Shown here: positions 43,860 through 53,748 of the stretch, one piece after another
How the letters are laid out: each line of letters starts with the position of its first letter
How positions within the stretch are numbered: the stretch's first letter is position 1
Assembly: GCF_002836475.1 (NCBI RefSeq)
Contig: NZ_PJBJ01000030.1
Coordinates: forward strand, 372,001-436,000
DNA from: Flavobacterium sp. ALD4
Lineage (GTDB): Bacteria; Bacteroidota; Bacteroidia; Flavobacteriales; Flavobacteriaceae
Length of the DNA: 64,000 nt
Reading direction: 5' to 3'
The notes under the pieces: model-generated
What the model saw: only the letters and a program-made list of their open reading frames with translations
Database searches by the model: none
What the model was told of the DNA's origin: nothing
Translations under genes and position numbers: made by a program

Positions 43860-44621
43860 TTATTTTAAAAAAGAAATTGCCATTTCATGAAACATTTCTG
43901 GGTTTTCGGCATGGAGCCAATGACCCGCATTAGGGATAGTTTCAATTTTTAAATCGGGAAAATGTTTTTTCATATTTTCAGCGTCACTGTCTAAAATATA
44001 ATTGGAGTTTCCTCCACGGATAAAAAGGGTGGGGTTATTGAAAATAGCGGCTTCTGGAAGCGCCACTCCTATTTCATCCATCTTTTCATTAAAAACGGAC
44101 AGATTGAATCGAAAAGCCAATTGCCCCGGCTCCTGCCAATACAAACTTTTCATCAGGAACTGTCTGGTGCCAAAGTCAGTTATGTATGGCGACAGAATAC
44201 CCTCCACTTCAGAGCGACTTGGTTTCTTGGAAAAATCAACCGCATTCAAACCCGCCAAAATGGATTGGTGGTGCTGCGGATAAAATTTGGGACCAATGTC
44301 AGCGATAATCAATTTATCTACCATTTCAGGATAAGTGGCAGCAAATAGCATCGCAGTCTTCCCCCCCATCGAATGCCCTATAAGGTCAATATTGTTTAAA
44401 TTATTGTCCTGGCAATATTCATAAATATCTTTAGCCATTATTTCGTAAGTGAATTCTTCCGACTGCATGCTCCTACCGTGATTGCGCAGGTCCAGCATAT
44501 GCACTCGAAAACCTTCAGTGGAAAATTGAGCCCCAAGTGTTTTCCAATTGTCTGACATCCCAAGAAATCCGTGAAGAATTAAAAGTGGTCTTCCTGTACC
44601 TTCTATTTTTGAATAAAGCAT
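43860..44621 (-). CDS. Alpha/beta hydrolase (YbfF-like)
   Basis: 253 residues. LILHGFLGMSDNWKTLG holds the oxyanion His-Gly; GHSMGGKTAM the nucleophile Ser at about 94; catalytic Asp possibly in FIRGGNSNYI region; His in NAGHWLHAENPE near residue 235. It matches the YbfF-type acyl-CoA/ester hydrolase subgroup of the fold. It is cytoplasmic, with no signal peptide. Substrate not predictable. Confidence 0.85.
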   Translation of the reverse strand: MLYSKIEGTGRPLLILHGFLGMSDNWKTLGAQFSTEGFRVHMLDLRNHGRSMQSEEFTYEIMAKDIYEYCQDNNLNNIDLIGHSMGGKTAMLFAATYPEMVDKLIIADIGPKFYPQHHQSILAGLNAVDFSKKPSRSEVEGILSPYITDFGTRQFLMKSLYWQEPGQLAFRFNLSVFNEKMDEIGVALPEAAIFNNPTLFIRGGNSNYILDSDAENMKKHFPDLKIETIPNAGHWLHAENPEMFHEMAISFLK

Positions 44622-44725
44622 TATCTAATTTTAATGAAATTTAAAATACAAAGGTAAGCAATGAAACTTCATTTCACCACTGCCAATTTTAAAGTAAATA
44701 ATACAAATATCACTAAAAGTGGGTA

Positions 44726-44755
44726 TTGCGAACAATATTAAAATGTATAATTTTG
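44726..44755 (+). promoter_or_regulatory. Promoter of the 44.8-kb lipoprotein gene
   Basis: TTG at 44726-44728, then 19 bases, then TAATTTTG at 44748-44755. This matches the Bacteroidota -33/-7 pair, with the start codon 72 bases further on. Confidence 0.6.
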
Positions 44756-44827
44756 CGCTACTATTCTGTTTTTTAAGGAAGTATCCTTTTTATAATGGAA
44801 TAATGCTAAATCTTTAAACAAAAAATC

Positions 44828-46183
44828 ATGATTAAAAAACTCCTTTTATTAGCGCTAGTTGCTGCTCAATTAACAACTTCATGTAGCAGCGACAATTCAG
44901 AAATTGATGAAGTCACATCAGAAAACCTAAACGAGCAAATTGCAAATTTGGTTAAACAGCCATACTCCAAACTGACTCCTGGAGAACAAAAAATAAAACT
45001 AGAAGCAGAGGCGAATGAAATGTTACTAGAAATGGACAAATCAAAAACATCAGGCGCAGTTGAAGCAATCCAAAATCTAGGTAACCTATTAGACATTAGC
45101 TCTGTCGATATATTTAACGGTAAAAATGATAACCAAATTGAAGATATTTTAAATGTTTCTGGTGTGTATGGTATTTACACTTGGAACAGTACAAAGAAAA
45201 TTTGGATTAAAACAACTTCAACTACTGAGTTAAAATTTGTTTTCCCAGCCAAAACAACTACTACAAACAATAATGCCACCTTTTCGTCTAAGGCAACATC
45301 TTCAGACATAAAAGTAAAACTTGAAGACACTTACGGAAACTGGGTATACAACCCTAAAACTGATATGTATACTCAAACTCCATCTATAAATGATGAGTTT
45401 TTCTTACCTACTTCTGTTGACGCCAACCTTACAATTGATAATGCTCCAGCGGCTACATTTGCAATCAAAGCTAAATATTCAAACGGAAAAGAAACTCCTG
45501 ATGACTTTAGCTATAAAATGATTTTAAATGATGGTTATGCATATGGAATTAGTAGTAAAAAAGGGGATGTAAACTCAGTTGAATCTACTTTTACTTACAA
45601 GGAAAAAAATATTGTGAAATTTACAGTAGGAAGCAGTGCTAAAATTGATGCGTTAATTGATGATAATGATGCACTTGTAAGCTACAGAGGAACAGCAAAT
45701 GGACTTGTTGAATTAATGGACAATTTTGTTATTGTAGCTGATATTGATATTGCAGGTTTAGGGAATGACGAAGCTGCTTTAGAAAAAAGTTTGGCTTATC
45801 CTGATTACAACACTAGTGCATATTATTCAAAAATAAATCAATATAACAAAGCTTATTCTGAAGCACAAGTTCTTTCAAGCAATAAAAACATCAAATTGAT
45901 TTTAGTTTCTAAAAAGGACGGAACAAAGATTGCTGATGTAATTACAAGATCTGAAAAAGAATATAGCTATAACTCCTATGCTATGTGGGTTACTAGCAAC
46001 AATAATTACGGTGGATATTGGGGCTATAATAGTAATGGAGGACCCGTGGTTCAATATTATGAAGAAGTCCTCTACATGAAATTTGGTGACGGAACCGAAG
46101 TTGAAATGAGCGCTTACTTCTCTACTGGGTTTGATGATTTAGAAAAGAAATTTGAAGATTTTTTAAAATCTTTTGAAAGATAA
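44828..46183 (+). CDS. Lipoprotein of unknown function
   Basis: 451 residues. Lipobox TTSC (Cys 19) after MIKKLLLLALVAAQL. The mature part is Ser/Thr/Asn/Asp-rich with a helical start (about 30-75, PYSKLTPGEQKIKLEAEANEML) and many predicted strands, including a YSYNSYAMWVTSNNNYGGYWGYNSNG tract of Tyr/Asn/Gly and an acidic terminal helix (FDDLEKKFEDFLKSF). No domain I recognise. It has its own promoter and terminator. Probably a surface-exposed lipoprotein. Confidence 0.7.
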   Translation: MIKKLLLLALVAAQLTTSCSSDNSEIDEVTSENLNEQIANLVKQPYSKLTPGEQKIKLEAEANEMLLEMDKSKTSGAVEAIQNLGNLLDISSVDIFNGKNDNQIEDILNVSGVYGIYTWNSTKKIWIKTTSTTELKFVFPAKTTTTNNNATFSSKATSSDIKVKLEDTYGNWVYNPKTDMYTQTPSINDEFFLPTSVDANLTIDNAPAATFAIKAKYSNGKETPDDFSYKMILNDGYAYGISSKKGDVNSVESTFTYKEKNIVKFTVGSSAKIDALIDDNDALVSYRGTANGLVELMDNFVIVADIDIAGLGNDEAALEKSLAYPDYNTSAYYSKINQYNKAYSEAQVLSSNKNIKLILVSKKDGTKIADVITRSEKEYSYNSYAMWVTSNNNYGGYWGYNSNGGPVVQYYEEVLYMKFGDGTEVEMSAYFSTGFDDLEKKFEDFLKSFER

Positions 46184-46202
46184 TAAACCAAGAAACTGAC
46201 TT

Positions 46203-46241
46203 AAAGTCGAACTGATTAAATTCAGTTCGGCTTTATTTTTT
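46203..46241. terminator. Terminator between convergent genes
   Basis: AAAG-T-CGAACTGA pairs with TCAGTTCG-G-CTTT, with T-rich sequence to the right. It lies 20 bases past the lipoprotein stop and its right edge overlaps the stop of the DUF4249 gene, serving both directions. Confidence 0.75.
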
Positions 46242-47087
46242 TGGAGGGGTTCGAACCACTAATGTGCTTTGTCCATAGCCTGTCCAAAGCCCTAAACCGC
46301 TAGATATATTTGATTTCAAACTTGTGTTTGAAGGATAAATAGGATTCCTTCCGTTTACAATTTCATTCTGCCAACTATTCCAGAAATCAAAAGCCTCTTT
46401 GTTTAAAGTTCTTAATTTGACATAAATTAAATCACCATCAGTGAAATAAGGCTTGAATTTTGTTTTAGGAAAAATCAACACTCCTCTATTAATTTGCATA
46501 GAAACTGACCCCGAAGTAAAATTATCATCATTAAGATTTCCATAAAAAGCAGGTACAAAAACAGGCTCCTCTTTATCTATTCTAGTCGTGACTTGGTAGT
46601 AATTCTTCTCTAAAACAGGATCATCAAATTCTATAAAAACATAGCCCGTGGTATCTTGCGGATTCTCCTTGATATAGGTCGCTTTTTTTAAAATAACTGT
46701 ATTTGGAATTGTTGTAGTGGCCTGAATTACCCTATCCAAATACTCAATTTTCAAAGAATAATTTTTCCCGGATTGGCCAAGAATTTCACTGCTGTAGTAA
46801 ATAAATGGCGGGATCCTGTCACTATTTCTTTTCAACCTTAACACTTCTACCTTTTCCCCATCAGAAACTGTTACCTTAGCTGATCTAATCACATTATTCA
46901 ATATGGTTGTGGAATCAATAACTGCTGTTGTAGGAATACTAGTAGACAAAATTACTTGAGCATAATCATCGTTTTCAATCCAACCCTCAACAACAATCTT
47001 AGAATCTGAATCACTGCTACTGCTGAAATCATCTTGATTGCAACTTAAAAAAAGCATACAAATAAACAATACTATAAACTGTTTCAT
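46233..47087 (-). CDS. DUF4249 domain-containing lipoprotein
   Basis: 284 residues. Lipobox LSC (FLSCNQDD) at about 14-17. The body VVEGWIENDDYAQVILSTSIPTTAVI and EVLRLKRNSD, with a two-beta-sandwich organisation, matches DUF4249 of Bacteroidota, which pairs with a TonB-dependent receptor. It is likely a surface-exposed lipoprotein that assists the receptor encoded 6 bases upstream on the same strand. Confidence 0.9.
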   Translation of the reverse strand: MKQFIVLFICMLFLSCNQDDFSSSSDSDSKIVVEGWIENDDYAQVILSTSIPTTAVIDSTTILNNVIRSAKVTVSDGEKVEVLRLKRNSDRIPPFIYYSSEILGQSGKNYSLKIEYLDRVIQATTTIPNTVILKKATYIKENPQDTTGYVFIEFDDPVLEKNYYQVTTRIDKEEPVFVPAFYGNLNDDNFTSGSVSMQINRGVLIFPKTKFKPYFTDGDLIYVKLRTLNKEAFDFWNSWQNEIVNGRNPIYPSNTSLKSNISSGLGLWTGYGQSTLVVRTPPKK

Positions 47088-47093
47088 ATTTAT

Positions 47094-49385
47094 TTAAAAT
47101 TTAAACCTCCAGCTTATTGAAGGCAAGATAGAATACAATATTTTTCTCTCTGGCTTTACCTCTATTTTTTGCTTGTCTTCATCAATAGCAACATTCAAAA
47201 CCGTATATATTGGATTTTCTACATTAAAAGCATTGAAGATAGAGAAATTAATAGCACTTTCTTTCTCTCTCATTTTAATGAAATAATAGTTTACTGACAA
47301 ATCGGTGCGTATGTAATTTGGCATTTGTGCATTATTGTACTTCCCATACTCTTTAACTGGATTATTATTTATAAAATACCAAGAGCTAGGAGTCGTGAAT
47401 CGATTTCCAGAACTAAAAATTTGGGTGACCCCGAAATCCCATTTTGAATTTAAATCATAAGTGCCGACCACGGCTAAATTATGGCGCCTATCATATTTAG
47501 CATAATAGCGCTCTCCATTATTTAATTTATCAAATTGACGGTCAGCCCAACTTAAAGTATAACTCAACCATCCTTTAAATTTCCCAAAATCTTTTTTAAG
47601 CATCCACTCTAGTCCGTAGCTCTCTCCTTTTCCTACTATAAAATCATTCTTGAAAGATGTGATTTCGTTAAACTGAGTCACACCGAATGGATATTCAATT
47701 AAATTATTCATACTTCGATAAAACGCATTCAGAGAAACATCAAATTGCCTTTTTATTTTTTGGTTGTAACCAATAGAAAACTCATTGGACAATTGTGCTG
47801 GAACACCCTCTGCACTCGCAACCCAAAAATCAGTGGGAATACCGACACTTGAGGTTGTAATCAGATTTAAATATTGATTTTTACGAGTATAAGAAGCAAA
47901 AAACGAACTGTTTTCTTTTAAATTATAATTCAATAAGATTCTTGGTTCTAAATGTAAATAAGTCGTTTTCCCCTTATCAGATTTGTAATAATTCAAGCGT
48001 AAACCTAGCTCAGCAATTAGCTTATCAAATAATTTGGGTTTAGCGCTAGTGTATATTGCTAGTGTATTAGCATTATTAATTACAACTTGCTGATTGACAG
48101 GGTTAGTACTTAAATTGCTAACTTCAATTTTTTGTGGTTGTAACTCATGAATTGCATACTGTAAACCTGTTTCAAATGGAATTTTGTTGACAGAATATTT
48201 AATTGCACTTGAAAAACCAAAGTCTTTTACATACGATGCAATATCCATTTGTACTGTTGCTTGTTCTAAATGAAGGTTATTTTCATACCGTGTAAAATAG
48301 ATTGAATTTGTCAAAACTGTTTTTTCGGAAATATGGTACTGCCATGACGGAGAAATTGCTATGTTACTCCATTTTAAATTTGCATTGAGCGCTAAATTGG
48401 AGTCTGTTATTTTTAAAACGTCACCGCTTACAAAGGCATCAACTGTAAATAAATGCATGTTAGTAAGTGCCGCTACAAAAGTCAAATTACCATCTCCAAA
48501 ATTATATTTTAAATCTTTTACATCACTATTTTTATTGTTTTTAGGAGAATCAAATAACGGCGCAACAATCTCGTCAATGTAAGTTTTTCTGCCTGAAAGA
48601 TACAAACCCGTCGTATTTGAAATAGGTATTGCAACTGTAGCCTGAGAGGCTAGTAATCCTAAATTTCCTTTGACAGAAAATTTACTAGGCACCTTCTTAT
48701 TAGGAATTACTAAAACCGTAGCACTTAATCGCCCACCGTTTCTAGCATCTGAATTTGATTTATCAAATTGAACTTCTTTTATATGATCGCCATTATAAAA
48801 AGGAAAAACACCTAGTAAATGTGCCATTCCATATATAGGAGTATCGGCATAAAGCATCAAATTATGCCCTGGATCGCTGCCTCTTACATATAAGTAACCA
48901 TTTGCATCACCTGAGTTCTGTACTCCTGGGGTAAGCTGCAGGATTTTTATAATATCAGGAACACCCAATAAAGAAGGGATTGACTTTAGTTTTTCTGGAT
49001 TGAAAGACAATCGATTTCCTGAGGAAACAGCTACAGCTTTATTGGAATTTGCAATTACAACAACTTCGTTCAATGAGCTGTCTTCTTTTTGCATAAAAAC
49101 ATCAAGCGACCGATAGTTTAAAATAGTATCGTTTAAATTCTTCGGAACAAATCCTAGGTAACGAACTTCAATATTGTAGAAATCAGCTGGAATAGCAATC
49201 GTATATTTACCTGATGAATTTGTGGTAGTTCTAAAAGTGTTGCTACGCGAAAAAAAAGTTAGGTTTGCACCTATAACAACTTGTTTGTCTTGATTTTTCA
49301 CAAATCCTTCAACAGTAACATTTGTCTGTGCTATTGATTTTAAGCCAACAAAAAATAGAAATATAGAGAGTATAATTGCCTTCAA
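47094..49385 (-). CDS. TonB-dependent receptor with carboxypeptidase-regulatory N-terminal domain
   Basis: 763 residues with signal peptide (MKAIILSIFLFFVGLKSIAQ). A CarboxypepD_reg-like domain (about 22-105, NVTVEGFVKNQDKQVVIGANL), a plug (about 120-220, IPSLLGVPDIIKILQLTPGVQNSGDANGYLYVRGSDPGHNLM) and a 22-strand outer-membrane barrel ending ISWRFKF. It imports an unknown ligand across the outer membrane with TonB energy. The DUF4249 partner gene follows, the usual pair in Bacteroidota. Confidence 0.92.
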   Translation of the reverse strand: MKAIILSIFLFFVGLKSIAQTNVTVEGFVKNQDKQVVIGANLTFFSRSNTFRTTTNSSGKYTIAIPADFYNIEVRYLGFVPKNLNDTILNYRSLDVFMQKEDSSLNEVVVIANSNKAVAVSSGNRLSFNPEKLKSIPSLLGVPDIIKILQLTPGVQNSGDANGYLYVRGSDPGHNLMLYADTPIYGMAHLLGVFPFYNGDHIKEVQFDKSNSDARNGGRLSATVLVIPNKKVPSKFSVKGNLGLLASQATVAIPISNTTGLYLSGRKTYIDEIVAPLFDSPKNNKNSDVKDLKYNFGDGNLTFVAALTNMHLFTVDAFVSGDVLKITDSNLALNANLKWSNIAISPSWQYHISEKTVLTNSIYFTRYENNLHLEQATVQMDIASYVKDFGFSSAIKYSVNKIPFETGLQYAIHELQPQKIEVSNLSTNPVNQQVVINNANTLAIYTSAKPKLFDKLIAELGLRLNYYKSDKGKTTYLHLEPRILLNYNLKENSSFFASYTRKNQYLNLITTSSVGIPTDFWVASAEGVPAQLSNEFSIGYNQKIKRQFDVSLNAFYRSMNNLIEYPFGVTQFNEITSFKNDFIVGKGESYGLEWMLKKDFGKFKGWLSYTLSWADRQFDKLNNGERYYAKYDRRHNLAVVGTYDLNSKWDFGVTQIFSSGNRFTTPSSWYFINNNPVKEYGKYNNAQMPNYIRTDLSVNYYFIKMREKESAINFSIFNAFNVENPIYTVLNVAIDEDKQKIEVKPERKILYSILPSISWRFKF

Positions 49386-49536
49386 TAGCTCATTTTTAAT
49401 AAAGAGCTAAAGTAAACATTTCGAAGCTACATTAATCGAAATATTCATATAAAAATCAAAGGCTTTAAATCAATTTATACCTTTTGAAATGCGTTGCAAA
49501 TGGAAGTTGTTCTTATGCAACAAAAACACTGGTTTT

Positions 49537-49687
49537 GCTTGAGGGATAGCAGCTAGAATCCTTTTATAGTATTCCGCTATCGCTACAAACTATAAAAAAT
49601 CACTTCATTGAATATTTATTTTCATAGGTATTCAGTGAACTTCGATTGAAGCGCATAGCCCGACCTGCTTTTCAGCAGGTCACGCTC
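49537..49687 (-). repeat. Structured interspersed repeat, copy 2 (minus orientation)
   Basis: On the minus strand it starts GAGCGTGACC and ends TATCCCTCAAGC. Hairpin 1 is GACCTGCT/AGCAGGTC; then GGGCTATGCGCTTCAATC; an extra hairpin with TTCACTGAATACC; hairpin 2 TTTTATAGT/ACTATAAAA; then AAGGATTCTAGCTGCTATCC. It lies between the TonB receptor start and the end of pdxJ, and is homologous to copy 1 at 9273-9385. Confidence 0.75.
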
Positions 49688-49693
49688 TTATTC

Positions 49694-50410
49694 TTATAAT
49701 TTTAATTTTTGCAAATACATATTGACCACATTCTCCAGTCCAAGGTACAATGATTCCGCGATTAAAGCATGACCAATGGAGACCTCTAGTAAACCCGGAA
49801 TATTTTGTTTAAAAAACTGAATGTTGTCTAAGCTTAAATCATGTCCTGCATTGATTCCCAATCCCAGTTCGTTAGCCATAATCGCCGCTTTTACATACGG
49901 ATCAATTCCGCTTTTGTTCCCTAAACCATATTCATACGCGAAGGCTTCTGTATAAAGTTCGATGCGGTCTGTCCCAGTTTGCTTAGCCCCTTCTATCATA
50001 TCGAGATGCGGATCTACAAAAATAGAGGTGCGAATACCGTTGCGCTGAAACTCTTGAATCATCTCCGTTAAATAGGCTTGGTTTTTTACCGTATCCCAAC
50101 CTGCGGAAGAGGTTATGGCCCCAATAGCATCAGGAACTAAAGTTACTTGCTCGGGTTTGCATTCTAAAACCAAATCAATAAAATTATGTTGTGGGTTTCC
50201 TTCAATATTGAATTCGGTATAAACGATTGCTTTTAGATCCCGAGCATCTTGATAACGGATGTGGCGCTCATCTGGGCGTGGGTGTATGGTGATCCCTTGG
50301 GCACCAAATTTTTGAATGTCAGTGGCCACTTTTAGTAAGTCAGGTACATTTCCTCCACGTGCATTACGTAAAGTAGCTATTTTGTTGATATTTACACTTA
50401 ACTTTGTCAT
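49694..50410 (-). CDS. pdxJ: Pyridoxine 5'-phosphate synthase
   Basis: 238 residues, cytoplasmic TIM barrel. It condenses 3-amino-2-oxopropyl phosphate with deoxyxylulose phosphate to make vitamin B6. Motifs: [17 protein letters not shown] at the start, [54 protein letters not shown] and [12 protein letters not shown]. Full length. It follows the structured repeat on the same strand and is probably single. Confidence 0.95.
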   Translation of the reverse strand: MTKLSVNINKIATLRNARGGNVPDLLKVATDIQKFGAQGITIHPRPDERHIRYQDARDLKAIVYTEFNIEGNPQHNFIDLVLECKPEQVTLVPDAIGAITSSAGWDTVKNQAYLTEMIQEFQRNGIRTSIFVDPHLDMIEGAKQTGTDRIELYTEAFAYEYGLGNKSGIDPYVKAAIMANELGLGINAGHDLSLDNIQFFKQNIPGLLEVSIGHALIAESLYLGLENVVNMYLQKLKL

Positions 50411-50526
50411 TAGAATACTATTTGATTATGAAATAACTATATAATTGGCACAAAAATACAAAGTAAAAGGTAGGCGTTTTTGCCTTTTTTTGATTATTTT
50501 GCATAAAAATTGATGATTTATTTAAG

Positions 50527-51183
50527 ATGGAAATTACAAACTACATAACCACTGATTTTAAAGCCATTGACAGCCAAGAGACTATTGCGACTGTTAAAGA
50601 CTTTTTTGATGATTTGACTTTTTCACACTTCCCGGTTGTTGAAGAAGGTATTTACATTGGTAGTATATCATCCGAAGATATCGAAAATTTTGATAATGAC
50701 AAAAAAGTAATTGATTACAAATATACTCTTGCTGGTTTTTTCACACGAACAGATTCCATCTGGCTCGAAGTATTAGAAGTTTTCGCAAAAAACCATACGA
50801 ACTTGGTTCCTGTTTTGGACGAAAAAAACAGCTATATTGGCTATTATGAATTAGACGATATTATGAGCTTTTTTCACCAAACCCCCTTCTTGAAAGAACA
50901 GGGAAGAATTTTAAAGGTAAAAAAAGGAGTGTTAGATTATTCCATGAGCCAAATCACGCAAATCGTCGAGAGTAATAACGGGAAACTCTTAGGCTTATTT
51001 ATTTCTGAATCCGATGTGGATAGCATCGAAGTGACAATGAAAATCAGCCTAGGTGCTATCAATGAAATAATCCAATCTTTCAGAAGATATAATTATGAAA
51101 TAATATCAGAACACCAAGAAGATAATTATATCAATAGTTTAAAAGAACGCTCAGACTACTTAGACAAATACCTAAATATGTAA
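50527..51183 (+). CDS. CBS domain protein
   Basis: 218 residues with two CBS modules (about 5-55 and 60-125: FPVVEEGIYIGSISSEDI and LVPVLDEKNSYIGYYELDDI) and a C-terminal ACT-like tail (QITQIVESNNGKLLGLFISES). CBS pairs bind adenosyl nucleotides. This shape (CBS with C-terminal regulatory domain) precedes NAD kinase in many Flavobacteria, so it may regulate or accompany NAD(P) metabolism; role inferred from position. Confidence 0.88.
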   Translation: MEITNYITTDFKAIDSQETIATVKDFFDDLTFSHFPVVEEGIYIGSISSEDIENFDNDKKVIDYKYTLAGFFTRTDSIWLEVLEVFAKNHTNLVPVLDEKNSYIGYYELDDIMSFFHQTPFLKEQGRILKVKKGVLDYSMSQITQIVESNNGKLLGLFISESDVDSIEVTMKISLGAINEIIQSFRRYNYEIISEHQEDNYINSLKERSDYLDKYLNM

Positions 51184-51255
51184 TTATTCATCAAGTTACT
51201 AATCTAAGCTTTCCATTAACTCAACAATTTTACAAACAAACGATTCAACAAAATA

Positions 51256-52140
51256 ATGAAAGTAGCCATATACGGTCAATATTATCAAAATAGTACAGAA
51301 CCAATTATAAAAGATATCTTCATTTTTTTTAATAAAAACAATGTAGAATTAGTTATCGAAGCTGCTTTTTTGGAGTTGCTTTATGAAAAAGAAATTGTAA
51401 AAAAAGAATACACTACTTTTTCTTCCCATATAGAGTTAGATCAAAGTTTTGACATGCTAATAAGCATAGGTGGTGACGGAACCATACTAAGAGCAGCCAC
51501 GCTGATCAGAGATTCCGGAATCCCTATTTTAGGCATTAACGCCGGTAGATTAGGTTTTTTGGCAACGGTTCAAAAAGAAAACATCGATGAATTTCTACAA
51601 ATTGTCATTGAAAAAAAATACACACTGTCAAAAAGAACACTACTAAGTCTATCCTGTACCCCAACAAATGAGGCACTTCAAGACATTAATTTTGCCATGA
51701 ATGAAATTTCGGTTAGCCGCAAGGACACTACCTCGATGATAACAATTGACACCTATCTTAATGGTGAATTTTTAAATTCCTATTGGGCTGACGGTTTAAT
51801 CGTATCAACACCGACAGGATCAACAGGGTATTCGTTAAGTTGCGGAGGACCTATATTGACTCCAGACGTAAAAAGTCTGGTAATAACACCAATTGCCCCT
51901 CATAACCTAAATGCACGACCGCTGGTCATTCCCGATGAAACTGAAATCAGATTAAAAGTTTCAGGAAGGGAAGAGCATTATCTCGTTTCATTAGATTCTA
52001 GAATTACTTCGGTAAAAAACGAATCCATATTGAGTATTAAGAAAACTCCCTTTGAAATAAACATGGTAGAAATCCCTGAAGAAACATTTCTAAAAACATT
52101 ACGTACCAAATTATTGTGGGGTGAGGACAAAAGAAATTAA
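51256..52140 (+). CDS. nadK: NAD kinase
   Basis: 294 residues. Phosphorylates NAD to NADP. The diphosphate-binding GGDGTILRAA (about 75-84), NEISVSRKDTTSM and TPTGSTGYSLSCGGPI are diagnostic. Cytoplasmic, full length. It comes 72 bases after the CBS gene and is followed by the DUF6089-uppS-bamA group with its own promoter. Confidence 0.95.
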   Translation: MKVAIYGQYYQNSTEPIIKDIFIFFNKNNVELVIEAAFLELLYEKEIVKKEYTTFSSHIELDQSFDMLISIGGDGTILRAATLIRDSGIPILGINAGRLGFLATVQKENIDEFLQIVIEKKYTLSKRTLLSLSCTPTNEALQDINFAMNEISVSRKDTTSMITIDTYLNGEFLNSYWADGLIVSTPTGSTGYSLSCGGPILTPDVKSLVITPIAPHNLNARPLVIPDETEIRLKVSGREEHYLVSLDSRITSVKNESILSIKKTPFEINMVEIPEETFLKTLRTKLLWGEDKRN

Positions 52141-52265
52141 ATCTTTTTTATTCTCCAAGTATACTATTATATCTCATTTTTTCGTTTCGCTTTTAACAAA
52201 TACCAATTTGGTATCGATTATAGCGCCTATTATTTAAATAAAGGGCAGATTTAACTTAATCGCTA

Positions 52266-52294
52266 TTGATTAGAAACGATAATTATTATATTTG
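52266..52294 (+). promoter_or_regulatory. Promoter of the DUF6089-uppS-bamA-ompH unit
   Basis: TTG at 52266-52268 and, 18 bases later, TATATTTG at 52287-52294. The DUF6089 ATG at 52313 is 18 bases after the -7 box. This also settles the DUF6089 start, since the upstream ATG-less frame from 52292 would lie inside the promoter. Confidence 0.75.
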
Positions 52295-52312
52295 CAAGCA
52301 ATTTTAATCAAA

Positions 52313-52996
52313 ATGAATAGAATTTTTGTCTTATTTATATGCTTATTCCTAAGTATGACCATGTATTCACAGATACATGAAGTTGGGGTTTTTCTGGGTG
52401 GGAGTAACTATATAAGCGATACTGGACCGACCACTTATATAGCGCCAAATGAACCCGCTTTTGGAATACTATATAAATGGAACAAAAGCCCACGCCATGC
52501 CTACCGTTTTTCTTACACCCAATCAAAAATTACATCAAATGATCTTGATTCAAAAGAACCCAGCAGAAGTCAAAGAGGCTATCGTTTTGAAAATAGTATA
52601 AAAGAAGTATCTTTAGGCCTTGAATTTAACTTTTTTGATTTTAATCTTCATGAATTAGAGCGTAAAATCAGCCCTTATGTGTATTCTGGAATCAGTTATT
52701 TCAGATACGATGAGTTGTATGTATTATCGGGAGAAACAAGAAAAGATGAGAGTGCAAATTCATTTGCGATACCAATGATTTTAGGAATAAAATCAAACAT
52801 TACACCTAGTTTAATACTGGCATTGGAAATGGGTGCGCGCTACACTCTAACTGACAATCTGGACGGAAGCAACCCAAAGAACGAAAGATTTAAGCCATTA
52901 CAATTTGGAAATATAAATAATAATGATTGGTATGTTTTTTCAGGGTTAACATTAACCTATACCTTTGGAGAAAAACCATGTTACTGTGCAGAATAA
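52313..52996 (+). CDS. DUF6089 outer-membrane barrel protein
   Basis: 227 residues. Signal peptide MNRIFVLFICLFLSMTMYSQ, then a beta-barrel pattern: VGVFLGGSNYISDTGPTTYIAP, FGILYKWNKSPRHAYRFSYT, EVSLGLEFNFFDFN, and a terminal aromatic/Glu end. DUF6089 is a family of small outer-membrane barrels always seen next to uppS/bamA in Flavobacteriaceae. The start is fixed by the promoter just upstream. It probably supports outer-membrane assembly. Confidence 0.85.
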   Translation: MNRIFVLFICLFLSMTMYSQIHEVGVFLGGSNYISDTGPTTYIAPNEPAFGILYKWNKSPRHAYRFSYTQSKITSNDLDSKEPSRSQRGYRFENSIKEVSLGLEFNFFDFNLHELERKISPYVYSGISYFRYDELYVLSGETRKDESANSFAIPMILGIKSNITPSLILALEMGARYTLTDNLDGSNPKNERFKPLQFGNINNNDWYVFSGLTLTYTFGEKPCYCAE

Positions 52997-53000
52997 GAAA

Positions 53001-53741
53001 ATGGATTTACTAGAAAATATAGATACAAATAATTTGCCCAAGCATTTAGCAATCATAATGGACGGTAATGGACGATGGGCAAAACAGCAGGGCCTGCTCA
53101 GAGCTTTCGGGCATGAGAGCGGAACAAAATCTGTAAAAACCATAATAAAAACATGTGCTAAATTAGGAATAGACAACTTAACGCTCTACGCCTTTTCTAC
53201 GGAGAATTGGAACCGACCGAAACTGGAAGTCGATACCTTAATGAAGATCTTGATAAAATCATTAAAAAAAGAACTCCCAACACTTCTGGAAAGCAACATC
53301 AAATTAAACACTATTGGTAATATCGAAAAATTACCTCAGTCTGCTCAAAAGGAGCTTCTTGAAGTAATAGATAAAACCAAGAATAACGACCACATGACAT
53401 TGACATTGGCTTTGAGTTATGGTTCGAGAGAAGAAATCGTAAATGCCGTAAAAAACATCTGTAATAAAGTTAAAAATAATACAATTTCAATAGACTCTAT
53501 TGACGATTCAATTATAAATGAGCATCTTTACACGCAAAATTTACCGGATGTAGATTTATTAATAAGAACAAGCGGAGAACATAGGATAAGTAATTTTCTG
53601 TTATGGCAAATTGCCTATGCAGAATTATATTTTACTGATGTATTGTGGCCAGACTTTAAAGAACAAGATTTATATGAGGCTATTATTAGTTATCAAAAAA
53701 GAGAACGTAGATTTGGAAAAACAAGTGAACAAATTAAATAA
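53001..53741 (+). CDS. uppS: Isoprenyl transferase (undecaprenyl diphosphate synthase)
   Basis: 246 residues, cytoplasmic. Makes the undecaprenyl carrier for cell-wall sugars. Motifs: AIIMDGNGRWAKQQGL, RAFGHESGTKSVK, TLYAFSTENWNRP, LALSYGSREEIV, DLLIRTSGEHRISNFLLWQ, AYAELYFTDVLWPDF. I start at 53001 (MDLLENID), because that leaves 4 bases after the DUF6089 stop; the ATG at 52965 lies inside the previous gene. It is 7 bases before bamA. Confidence 0.95.
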   Translation: MDLLENIDTNNLPKHLAIIMDGNGRWAKQQGLLRAFGHESGTKSVKTIIKTCAKLGIDNLTLYAFSTENWNRPKLEVDTLMKILIKSLKKELPTLLESNIKLNTIGNIEKLPQSAQKELLEVIDKTKNNDHMTLTLALSYGSREEIVNAVKNICNKVKNNTISIDSIDDSIINEHLYTQNLPDVDLLIRTSGEHRISNFLLWQIAYAELYFTDVLWPDFKEQDLYEAIISYQKRERRFGKTSEQIK

Positions 53742-53748
53742 TTTTTTA